Positions 8,683 through 15,256 of a stretch of 25,888 nt of DNA are shown piece after piece. The stretch comes from Lachnospiraceae bacterium (GTDB taxonomy: Bacteria > Bacillota_A > Clostridia > Lachnospirales > Lachnospiraceae), in contig VSNT01000045.1 of NCBI GenBank assembly GCA_009774465.1, forward strand, positions 1 to 25,888. The letters are read 5' to 3'. The number at the start of each line of letters is the position of its first letter. The first letter of the stretch is position 1. The notes under the pieces were generated by a model that worked only from the letters and a program-made list of their open reading frames with translations, was not told the origin of the DNA and did no database searches. The translations under genes were made by a program, and so were the position numbers.

Positions 8683-9513
8683 TCAGGAGATATGTGTATT
8701 TCCTGATTCAAGCGCCCGAAGGGTATCGTCATACATCTGAGCTTTTTCATATTTGTCATTGCTTACATAATAATTATAAATGGTATCTATCATAACCAGA
8801 ATCGGATACTGTGGTGATATCACATTGCCATGATTTAAGTAGTTAAGAGATGCCACAAGCACCACTTCACTGCAGAAATCCGCATATATATCCTTATCAT
8901 TTGCTGTAAAAATTACTGTTTTTGCGCCTTTTTTATGGGCTTCCCTCAAAAGGTATAATACTTCCTGGGTTTCCCCGCTTAAGGTAAATCCACAAACAAG
9001 GCTTTCTTTGTTCAAAAACACCGCCTGCATACGCATTCGATCCGAATCCTGCAGAGAATCAATGTCTACTCCAATTCTCATAAACCGGCTTTCCATTTCG
9101 CTTGCCGCAAGCCCTGAACTGCCTTTTCCACAGGCTACTACTCTTTCTGCTTCAAAAAGATATTTAACTACTCTGGCTATCTGTGCCTCGTCCATGAGAC
9201 TGTAGGTTTTATTTAAAAGCTCCTGATAGGTATTTAAAACCATTCTGGTACTGTTTGCTACAAATTCGCTTTTCTGTGTAAAGGTTTTTTCGTATTGATA
9301 AATGAATTCCCGATACCCGTGAAAGCCGCATTTTTTTGCAAATCTCGAAAGGGATGCTTCCGACACAAATATTTCCTTGGCTACATTTCTCGCGGAAAAA
9401 TCCATTTTCCGCCGGTTATTTAGAAAAAAATCTGCTACATTCTTTTCGACAGTGGTAAAACTGTCATATTTTGATTCCACAATAGGAACAATTGACTTGC
9501 TATAACTATTCAT
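8683..9513 (-). CDS. RpiR/MurR family regulator with SIS domain (probable NanR)
   Basis: This 276-residue cytoplasmic transcription factor has an N-terminal RpiR helix-turn-helix (about residues 20-80, including ARNVAKEIFVSEASLSRFAK) and a C-terminal SIS domain (about 120-250, including VACGKGSSGLAASEMESR) that binds a phosphosugar-like effector. In several Firmicutes an RpiR protein of this type controls nan genes in response to ManNAc-6-P or related compounds; its role here is inferred from position at the head of the transporter genes and beside nanA. The ATG at 9513 is chosen because GAGG lies 6 bases before it; a GTG at 9525 is in frame but overlaps that site. No convincing minus-strand promoter was found immediately upstream. 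Confidence 0.9.
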   Translation of the reverse strand: MNSYSKSIVPIVESKYDSFTTVEKNVADFFLNNRRKMDFSARNVAKEIFVSEASLSRFAKKCGFHGYREFIYQYEKTFTQKSEFVANSTRMVLNTYQELLNKTYSLMDEAQIARVVKYLFEAERVVACGKGSSGLAASEMESRFMRIGVDIDSLQDSDRMRMQAVFLNKESLVCGFTLSGETQEVLYLLREAHKKGAKTVIFTANDKDIYADFCSEVVLVASLNYLNHGNVISPQYPILVMIDTIYNYYVSNDKYEKAQMYDDTLRALESGNTHIS

Positions 9514-9545
9514 TGCCACCCTCACTATTTTGTCTGACCGCTTTT

Positions 9546-9561
9546 GATTGCTCTTTCAATC
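9546..9561. promoter_or_regulatory. Candidate RpiR/NanR operator in the rpiR-esterase divergent region
   Basis: GATTG and CAATC form an inverted repeat with a 6-bp spacer (GATTGCTCTTTCAATC). It overlaps the -35 and the spacer of the plus-strand esterase promoter, so binding would block that promoter. The octamer TTTCAATC (reverse GATTGAAA) inside it recurs twice upstream of nanE. Confidence 0.4.
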
Positions 9562-9576
9562 TCCAAATGTTATGAT
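9548..9576 (+). promoter_or_regulatory. Promoter of the SGNH esterase gene
   Basis: TTGCTC (9548-9553), a 17-bp spacer and TATGAT (9571-9576) with an extended TG one base upstream make a plausible sigma-A promoter. The start codon is about 20 bases beyond the predicted transcript start, with AAGGAGG at 9591-9597. Confidence 0.55.
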
Positions 9577-9602
9577 TTTAAAAAATACATAAGGAGGCAT
9601 TT

Positions 9603-10253
9603 ATGAGCACATCATCCAAAACCATAGTCTGCTTCGGCGACTCCAACACACATGGCTACAATTCGTCCAATATGGGACGCTTTACCGAAAAAGAACGTTG
9701 GACTTGTATCCTTGCCGATTTATTAGGTTCCGGCTATCTCGTCCGCGAGGAAGGCTTAAGCGGACGAACCACATCCTTTGATGATCCTCTTTTTGAAGGC
9801 TTAAGCGGCTTTTCCTATATTCATACCTGCATGCTCACCCATGAGCCTTTGGACCTGCTGATCATTATGCTTGGTACAAACGACGTAAAAGAACGTTTCT
9901 CCGCAACTCCCGGAAATATCGCCAAAGGTCTGGAACGTTTGATAACCAAAGCAATTCATACCCCGGAAGCCTGGCGGAATCAACCAAATATTCTTATTAT
10001 TGCACCCCCTCCAATTGAAGAAGGATACTATGAAACTGAAATCGGTCCGGAAATGGGAAAAGACTGCATTGAAAAATCCAAAGCCCTTTCACCACTTTAT
10101 GAACAAAAAGCCAAACTGCTGGGCTGCCACTTTCTGGATGCCGGTTCCATTCCCGGCGTTGGTATGTACCCTTACGACCACATGCATTTAAGTCTTGAAG
10201 GACATAAATGCCTTGCGAAGGAGCTTGCCCGTCTCATTCCTCAAATCTGCTGA
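9603..10253 (+). CDS. Cytoplasmic SGNH/GDSL hydrolase, probable sialate O-acetylesterase
   Basis: This 216-residue SGNH-fold esterase has no signal peptide. Block I is CFGDSNTHGY with nucleophile Ser14, block II is GLSGRTT (Gly oxyanion donor), block III is GTND with Asn93, and block V is YDHMHLS with Asp192 and His195 as the rest of the triad. The FGDSxTxG...GLSGRTT pattern is that of the arylesterase/acyltransferase branch of the family. It is the only plus-strand gene in the nan cluster, lying between nanA and rpiR. Removal of O-acetyl groups from imported sialic acid before NanA is the most economical role, because O-acetylation hinders lyase action; this is inference from context. AAGGAGG lies 5 bases before the ATG. 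Its stop is 2 bp from the convergent nanA stop. Confidence 0.85.
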   Translation: MSTSSKTIVCFGDSNTHGYNSSNMGRFTEKERWTCILADLLGSGYLVREEGLSGRTTSFDDPLFEGLSGFSYIHTCMLTHEPLDLLIIMLGTNDVKERFSATPGNIAKGLERLITKAIHTPEAWRNQPNILIIAPPPIEEGYYETEIGPEMGKDCIEKSKALSPLYEQKAKLLGCHFLDAGSIPGVGMYPYDHMHLSLEGHKCLAKELARLIPQIC

Positions 10254-10255
10254 GT

Positions 10256-11170
10256 TTATAATTTAGCTTTTGCATCACGTATCATTTTTGCTGCTTCTTC
10301 AACAACAGACATATCCTCCGGAATCAGGGAAGCCAACGGTTTGCGCACACCGCCTAAATCCAGGTTTTCATTGATACGGAGGATTTCTTTAATCACTCCA
10401 TACATATTTCCATGAGCAGTACACATTTTATAAATAATTTCATTTGCCTCATATTGAATGGAGCGGGCTTCTTCCAGTTTTCCTGCTTTCACCAGTTCAT
10501 CCATCTTAAGGAATAATTCCGGCATTACACCATAGGTTCCGCCGATTCCTCCCTCTGCTCCTATCACGCGTCCGCTGATAAACTGCTCATCGGGACCGTT
10601 AAAAATAATATAATCTTCCCCTGCCGCCTGCTTAAACATCTGAATATCCTGAACCGGCATGGAAGAATTTTTCACACCGATCACACGGGGATTTTTTCTC
10701 ATTTCCGCAAATAAGCTCTGGGTAAGGGAAACACCGGCAAGCTGTGGAATGTTGTAAATAATAAAGTCCGTATCCGGCGCTGCAGAGCTGATATCATTCC
10801 AGTACTGTGCAATTGCATATTCCGGCAGATGGAAATAAATCGGTGGAATACATGCAATTGCATCTACGCCCAATTTCTGTGCATGAGCTGCCAGTTCCTG
10901 ACTGTCCTTTGTATTATTGCAGGCTACATGGGCAATAACCGTAAGCTTTCCTTCAGCCGCTTCCATCACATTTTCCAAAACAACCTTGCGGTCTTCAACA
11001 CTCTGATAAATACATTCTCCGGATGAACCATTTACGTAAACTCCCTTTACGCCCTTTTCAATGAAATACTTTGTAAGCGCCTTAACGCCTTCCGGAGAAA
11101 TATTTCCTTCTTTGTCATAACATGCATAAAATGCAGGGATAACACCCTTATATTTGTCTAAGTTCCTCAT
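10256..11170 (-). CDS. nanA: N-acetylneuraminate lyase
   Basis: NanA cleaves open-chain N-acetylneuraminate to N-acetylmannosamine and pyruvate in the cytoplasm. The 304 residues form one DHDPS-like TIM barrel. Visible active-site parts are the carboxylate-binding GSSGE (48-52), the catalytic Tyr139 in YNIP and the Schiff-base Lys167 in GVKNSSMP. The sequence around GVKNSSMPVQDIQMF is typical of Clostridia NanA rather than of dihydrodipicolinate synthase. The ATG at 11170 is chosen because TGGAGGAAAAG directly precedes it; an ATG at 11182 lies within this ribosome binding site. It follows nanE by 73 bp with no terminator, so the two are co-transcribed. No terminator fits between its stop and the convergent esterase stop. 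Confidence 0.95.
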   Translation of the reverse strand: MRNLDKYKGVIPAFYACYDKEGNISPEGVKALTKYFIEKGVKGVYVNGSSGECIYQSVEDRKVVLENVMEAAEGKLTVIAHVACNNTKDSQELAAHAQKLGVDAIACIPPIYFHLPEYAIAQYWNDISSAAPDTDFIIYNIPQLAGVSLTQSLFAEMRKNPRVIGVKNSSMPVQDIQMFKQAAGEDYIIFNGPDEQFISGRVIGAEGGIGGTYGVMPELFLKMDELVKAGKLEEARSIQYEANEIIYKMCTAHGNMYGVIKEILRINENLDLGGVRKPLASLIPEDMSVVEEAAKMIRDAKAKL

Positions 11171-11243
11171 CTTTTCCTCCATTCCGAAACGCTTTTCGCC
11201 AAGGAGATACCATCCCCCTCCGCCCGCTGTGCCGGATATTAAA

Positions 11244-11933
11244 TTATTTTAATGCATCTGCAAAAGATTTTGTAATAAGCTGCGGTCTTGTGATAATAGA
11301 GCCAACCACTACACTGAATACTCCAAGCTCCACTACCCGCTTTGCCTTCTCAGGCGTATTGATATTACCTTCTGCAATCACTCTGTTTTTTGCTTTCGCA
11401 ACGATCTGTTTAATGATTTCAAAGTCGTTGGCTTCAATCTTATCATTTTTACTTTGCTCGGTATAACCCACCATAGTTGTTCCGATAAAATCAAATCCCA
11501 ACTCATCTGCATGAAGCGCCTCTTCCACAGTAGAACAGTCTGCCATTAACAATTGATCCGGATATTTCTCTTTAATCTGGTGAAAGAAATCATCAAGCGT
11601 CACTCCGCCCGGTCTTAATGCACCGGTTGCATCAAGTGCAATGATCTCCGGCTTTACTTCCATAAGTTCATCAATTTCTTTCATTGTGGGAGTGATATAT
11701 ACCTTACTGTCTTCGTAGTCTCTCTTTACAATACCTATAACCGGCAGATCCACCTGTGACTGGATCTCCTTAATGTCTTCTTTTGTATTTGCACGAATGC
11801 CAAGCGCTCCGCCCTCTTTTGCCGCCAAAGCCATTCTTCCCATGATAAAAGATGAATGCAGCGGTTCATGAGGAAGTGCCTGACAGGATACAATTAATTT
11901 TCCTTTTAACTGTTCTACTCTGTTTTCTATCAA
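11244..11933 (-). CDS. nanE: N-acetylmannosamine-6-phosphate 2-epimerase
   Basis: NanE converts ManNAc-6-P to GlcNAc-6-P, the step that joins sialic acid catabolism to amino-sugar metabolism. The TIM-barrel protein has about 229 residues: SCQALPHEPLHSS near the N-terminus, GALGIRAN, GIVKRDY with the probable catalytic Lys70, IALDATG, GTTMVGYT, AEGNINTPEKA and the phosphate-binding VVVGSIITRP. I place the start at TTG 11933 because GAGG lies 9 bases upstream and the predicted transcript start is only a few bases before the ATG at 11960, which has no ribosome binding site. The longer reading would add an odd basic tail, MRREKRRLK. It is the first gene of a nanE-nanA unit. Confidence 0.93.
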   Translation of the reverse strand: MIENRVEQLKGKLIVSCQALPHEPLHSSFIMGRMALAAKEGGALGIRANTKEDIKEIQSQVDLPVIGIVKRDYEDSKVYITPTMKEIDELMEVKPEIIALDATGALRPGGVTLDDFFHQIKEKYPDQLLMADCSTVEEALHADELGFDFIGTTMVGYTEQSKNDKIEANDFEIIKQIVAKAKNRVIAEGNINTPEKAKRVVELGVFSVVVGSIITRPQLITKSFADALK

Positions 11934-11974
11934 TTTTAATCGCCTCTTTTCTCGTCGCATTTTTGTTTATAGTA

Positions 11975-12002
11975 ATTATAACATTTTTGAATTCAATTTC
12001 AA
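11975..12002 (-). promoter_or_regulatory. nanE-nanA promoter
   Basis: Minus strand: -35 TTGAAA (11997-12002), 16-bp spacer, perfect -10 TATAAT (11975-11980) preceded by an extended TG-T. The spacer contains the 10-bp palindrome TTGAATTCAA (11987-11996), a possible operator. Confidence 0.75.
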
Positions 12003-12035
12003 TCACATGTGTGCTTTTCGAAAATACTTTCAATC
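11997..12035 (-). promoter_or_regulatory. Candidate NanR operator cluster upstream of nanE
   Basis: Two copies of GATTGAAA on the minus strand (11997-12004 and 12028-12035) lie 31 bp apart, about three helical turns, one of them over the -35. The palindrome TTTTCGAAAA (12015-12024) lies between them. The same octamer occurs in the rpiR-esterase promoter region, which suggests one shared regulator, presumably the RpiR protein. Confidence 0.4.
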
Positions 12036-12106
12036 CATTTGTGCACTTTTTATATTCATATGCCATTTTATGCCATCATCTTTGTTTTATTTTTACACTT
12101 TCCTGT

Positions 12107-13006
12107 TTATGATTTCTTTTTTCTCTTTTCATACTCTTTTTTTGCTTCCCTTGACGCGCCAAGCATTCCCGCCATATTTCCAAGCTGTGCTGAAACTATT
12201 TTCACATTCCGGAAGGATGACATAATATGTTCTCCCAGTCTTTCACGAACTTTCGAAACCACATACTCCTGTTCCATGATGCCGCCGCCCAAAACGATCA
12301 TAGACGGGTTAAATATATGTACAAGCGTCGTCAGTCCGTAAACAATTTCCAAAATCCATTGATCCACCAAATTTCTGACTTCCTGTTCCTCTATTCTGGC
12401 AAAAATATCCCGCCCGTTTTTCAATTCGGGAATCTGTTCGCCGGCACGCTTCACCAGTGCTGTTGTAGAGGCATATCTTTCATAGCATCCGCTGAACATA
12501 TCCTCGGCAGGGTTTCTATCCTCCGGATGCGTCACAATTCCTCCAAATTCCCCTGCTGAATACCCTGCTCCGGTGTAAACTTCTCCATTTACAATAATGG
12601 CTCCGCCAACGCCTGTCCCATAAGTAAGACAAAGGAAATCGCTCTGTCCCCTGCCTGCGCCATAAAAGGCTTCTCCGATGGCAGCGCTGTTTACATCATT
12701 TTGCACCGCTACAGGAACATGGAACTCTCCTTCAATGATTTCTTTAATTTTCGTACCAGTATATCCGGGAATATTGTCATTTGCATAAAGAATCATGCCC
12801 TTATCCGAATCCACCTGCCCTGCCGTGCTGATGCCTACTGCCTGAAAATCCTCAAACCCCCTTAAAATTTCCAGAACTCTGTTCATCACATGCTCCCCGC
12901 CAAGCTTTGCGTTGGTGGCAGTTTCCTTCATTTCCTTTATCTCTTCGTCTTCCCACATTCCCGACTTAATATTGGTTCCCCCAATGTCTATAACTGCTAT
13001 CCTCAT
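12107..13006 (-). CDS. nanK: ROK-family N-acetylmannosamine kinase
   Basis: NanK phosphorylates ManNAc at O6 with ATP in the cytoplasm. The 299-residue ROK protein shows the phosphate loop DIGGTNIK (about 7-14), GISTAGQVD, the catalytic base Asp104 in QNDVNSAAIGE and the second nucleotide loop GTGVGG (130-135). The ROK zinc motif CxCGxxGC is missing: the stretch after GEFGG (152-156) has only Cys174 and runs into ASTTALV. This looks like the zinc-free ROK branch. The ATG at 13006 is chosen because AAGGAGG sits 6 bases upstream; an ATG at 13012 directly abuts that site. The TAA of nanQ is part of this ribosome binding site (TAAGGAGG), so the two genes are translationally coupled. ManNAc specificity rests on context. 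Confidence 0.88.
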   Translation of the reverse strand: MRIAVIDIGGTNIKSGMWEDEEIKEMKETATNAKLGGEHVMNRVLEILRGFEDFQAVGISTAGQVDSDKGMILYANDNIPGYTGTKIKEIIEGEFHVPVAVQNDVNSAAIGEAFYGAGRGQSDFLCLTYGTGVGGAIIVNGEVYTGAGYSAGEFGGIVTHPEDRNPAEDMFSGCYERYASTTALVKRAGEQIPELKNGRDIFARIEEQEVRNLVDQWILEIVYGLTTLVHIFNPSMIVLGGGIMEQEYVVSKVRERLGEHIMSSFRNVKIVSAQLGNMAGMLGASREAKKEYEKRKKKS

Positions 13007-13017
13007 ACCCATCCTCC

Positions 13018-13467
13018 TTATATATGTACCTTAATCACTGCCTTACGGATTTCCTGCTCCCTGCCATCAGCAGCTCTTCCCGGAAGATGAGGCTCTAATG
13101 GCTCGCATACTGCAAATTTCCCCTCTCCCAGATGACAACGTGCCTCGCACTGGCAAATCCCCATTCCAATATCGCCATCCTTCTGATAAGGCTTTGTGAT
13201 CTCCTGATATTTTGTTCCAAACAAAATATCCTCTTTTCCTTCAAGGTCTATCTGTATGTCATAATACTCCTCGTGAAATTCATACTCGCCCAAATCTGCT
13301 TTGGTAAAGGCATGCATCACATTTACAAAAACATTTTTCCCGTCAATCTCATGCCTCCCATCTTCCAGCGCAGCTAAATCCGTATCCATCATGTACGTAA
13401 GCGCCCTGTCTAAATTTTCACTGATCCCCAAGTACCTTTTTGCATTTTCAATTCTGTCAAATATCAT
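13018..13467 (-). CDS. nanQ: YhcH/YjgK/YiaL (DUF386) family N-acetylneuraminate anomerase
   Basis: This 149-residue cupin-like metalloprotein belongs to the family in which E. coli YhcH (NanQ) was shown to open the ring of N-acetylneuraminate so that NanA can use it. The sequence starts MIFDRIENAKRYLGI, typical of the family. It carries the conserved FHEEYYDIQ with a metal-binding His and acidic neighbours (about residues 64-73), and ends near AVIKVHI. The ATG at 13467 is chosen because AAGGAGG lies 7 bases upstream and the promoter lies inside the longer frame that opens at 13575. It is the first gene of a nanQ-nanK unit. The symbol is assigned by homology and context. Confidence 0.88.
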   Translation of the reverse strand: MIFDRIENAKRYLGISENLDRALTYMMDTDLAALEDGRHEIDGKNVFVNVMHAFTKADLGEYEFHEEYYDIQIDLEGKEDILFGTKYQEITKPYQKDGDIGMGICQCEARCHLGEGKFAVCEPLEPHLPGRAADGREQEIRKAVIKVHI

Positions 13468-13545
13468 ACCACAGCCTCCTTCTTCATCTTCTCTTTTTTC
13501 CTGCAATAATTTCTCCAGATAATTACAAAAATCACCATTACATTC

Positions 13546-13575
13546 TTTATAAAATGCGCCCCTAACCCTTGTCAA
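13546..13575 (-). promoter_or_regulatory. nanQ-nanK promoter
   Basis: Minus strand: perfect -35 TTGACA (13570-13575), 18-bp spacer, TATAAA as -10 (13546-13551). The predicted leader is about 70 nt before ATG 13467. The GATTGAAA octamer is not present here (the -35 context is GGATTGACA). Confidence 0.6.
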
Positions 13576-13623
13576 TCCAAAGTGGGTGTTTAGAATGTAG
13601 AATCTTTACTGTATTTATCCATA

Positions 13624-14379
13624 TCACACCACCAGTAAAACTACCGCGTTCATCTTTCCCTTTTTGCTTAAGTTTCCAGTCTCTGCATATTCAAATTTCC
13701 CGTGTCCCCTCACATTCACTATGTCCCCTTCTTTCAGCATAAGGCTGTTGTTTTCACACTGCCTTCCATTGACAAACACCTTTTTCTGCCTGAAAAAAAC
13801 AGCCGCTTCACTCCTTGAAAGCTTATACACCTTAGATATGACTGCATCAATCCTTGGTGAAGAGACTTGAATTTTTACTTCCTTTTTTTCTTTACCGGAA
13901 AAGGCCGGAACTTCCTTTGCCCTTTCACAAAGTACGGAAGTATGCTTTACTTTGCATAAATTTTCCATAATAAACTCTGCCATATTTTCCGTGCAGAAAA
14001 GAAAGGCAGTGTTTTCTATCAGCAGAATATCCCCCAATGTACTTCTTTCTATTCCCAGATTCATAAGGGCACCCAAAAAATCCCTGTGAGTCAGTTCATC
14101 TGCGAATTTGTCCATAAGAGGCCTTACCTGAATACAGCTAATGGGAAACGCCTCCACATATCCAAGCATCTCCTCACTTCCAAAGCGAATCATCACCCGC
14201 TCGCAAAGTTCACTTCCTCCCCATATGGCATAAGGCACATGGGAAAGATCTCTTTCCACTTCATAAAAACAGGAAAGATCTGCCGGACTTAAAAACCCCG
14301 TAAAAGTATACTGATTATTCCGATAGCATTTTTCCCCCAGCTCCCGAAAACGCTTTTTTAGTAATTCTTCATTCTCCAC
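13624..14379 (-). CDS. YlmH-like S4-domain RNA-binding protein
   Basis: This 251-residue protein has the YlmH layout: an N-terminal domain with the family signature RDFLGALMNLGIERSTLGDI (about 98-117) and a C-terminal S4 RNA-binding domain (about 175-240, including LSRSEAAVFFRQKKVFVNGR). In Bacillus, YlmH acts on the large ribosomal subunit in ribosome quality control. It is usually found in the division cluster near sepF and divIVA; here it is next to a PAP2 phosphatase instead. The start is GTG at 14379, with GGAAGG 8 bases upstream, and it overlaps the phosphatase 3' end by 11 bp, indicating one transcript. No clear terminator follows before the nanQ promoter. Confidence 0.88.
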   Translation of the reverse strand: MENEELLKKRFRELGEKCYRNNQYTFTGFLSPADLSCFYEVERDLSHVPYAIWGGSELCERVMIRFGSEEMLGYVEAFPISCIQVRPLMDKFADELTHRDFLGALMNLGIERSTLGDILLIENTAFLFCTENMAEFIMENLCKVKHTSVLCERAKEVPAFSGKEKKEVKIQVSSPRIDAVISKVYKLSRSEAAVFFRQKKVFVNGRQCENNSLMLKEGDIVNVRGHGKFEYAETGNLSKKGKMNAVVLLVV

Positions 14380-14941
14380 TTGTCATGCCTTCCTTTTTCT
14401 GAAAAAATCTGCTTTTGTTCATAAGATAGTACGCAAATCTGCTTCCAACCCATGCTGCCAAAATTCCTCCCAGAACATCTCCCGGATAATGCACTCCCAC
14501 GTACAGCCTCGAAAATGCAATCAAGCCTGCCAGTACCATTGCAGGTATCCCATACTTTTTTGGTGCCATCCGGTAATAAATAAATGCACTTGCAAAAGAA
14601 ACACAGGCATGACCTGATGGAAATGAAAACTCCCTGGGCCTTGGAATCAGCGGGTAAATACTGCTCACAGTTATGTAAGGTCTTGGCCTTGCAATCCAGT
14701 TTTTTAAAACCACATTCGTGATGAGGAAACCTATTAAAATGGAAAAAAGTGCAGTCAATCCTATTTTTCTGGTCTTTTTGGGAATCAAAAGTAAAAGCCC
14801 CAGCACCAGCCAAAACCAGCCTCCATTTCCCAAAAAGGTTATTGCCTTCCAAAATCCATTCAGTGCCTCTATCCGCATGTGCTCCTGAATAAACAGTAAG
14901 ATTCCTGCATCTAAATTCTGCAGCCAGTCTAAAATATTCAT
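14369..14941 (-). CDS. PAP2-family membrane phosphatase
   Basis: This 190-residue integral membrane phosphatase of the PAP2 superfamily carries all three catalytic blocks: KX6RP as Lys80 to Arg87-Pro88, PSGH at 108-111, and SRX5HX3D as Ser144, Arg145, His151 and Asp155. About five or six hydrophobic segments surround them, starting with GGWFWLVLGLLLLI. Family substrates include undecaprenyl pyrophosphate, phosphatidylglycerophosphate and other lipid phosphates; the choice cannot be made from sequence, and recycling of undecaprenyl pyrophosphate is the likeliest housekeeping role. AAAGGAG lies about 14 bases before the ATG, longer than usual. It heads a two-gene unit with the YlmH-like gene. 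Confidence 0.9.
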   Translation of the reverse strand: MNILDWLQNLDAGILLFIQEHMRIEALNGFWKAITFLGNGGWFWLVLGLLLLIPKKTRKIGLTALFSILIGFLITNVVLKNWIARPRPYITVSSIYPLIPRPREFSFPSGHACVSFASAFIYYRMAPKKYGIPAMVLAGLIAFSRLYVGVHYPGDVLGGILAAWVGSRFAYYLMNKSRFFQKKEGMTSGE

Positions 14942-15256
14942 AACTGTTATTTATACTCCTTTCAAAGTTGGGATGATTTATTGCCAATTTAATTGTCTAT
15001 TTTTCAACTGATATCTGTATTTTACTATATTCAAAATAAAAATGCATGCATTAGTCAGCGTTTCCTCAAATTTATTCCTCTGCGTTTCACCATGCCATTC
15101 ATAATTACCGGCATAGTAACAGAAATCTTCATTTTACATTGTAAAAAGCTAACTTCTATTGTATAATTTTGCCGGATACAGCAAAAAGAAAATCTCAGGA
15201 TAAACAGCATCCCTTATGGAAATGCTCTATCATAAATGCAGGAGGTTCTGTGGACT
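14942..15256. other. 315-bp divergent intergenic region
   Basis: This AT-rich stretch separates the minus-strand PAP2 gene from the plus-strand AlbA-type regulator. It holds the plus-strand promoter at 15139-15167 and the AGGAGG at 15240-15245. No convincing minus-strand promoter, structured RNA or short conserved gene was seen in it. Confidence 0.6.
15139..15167 (+). promoter_or_regulatory. Promoter of the AlbA-GH2 pair
   Basis: TTGTAA (15139-15144), a 17-bp spacer and a perfect TATAAT (15162-15167). The predicted leader is about 80 nt. As GH2 starts inside the regulator stop codon, this promoter probably drives both genes. Confidence 0.7.

Noticed and set aside
11866..12066. A 66-residue minus-strand open frame at the nanE promoter
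   Set aside because: It spans the promoter and the 5' end of nanE in a different frame, has no ribosome binding site and a low-complexity basic composition.
14358..14987. A 209-residue minus-strand open frame over the PAP2 gene
   Set aside because: It is a shadow in another frame of the PAP2 gene, which carries all three catalytic motifs; the shadow has no family features.
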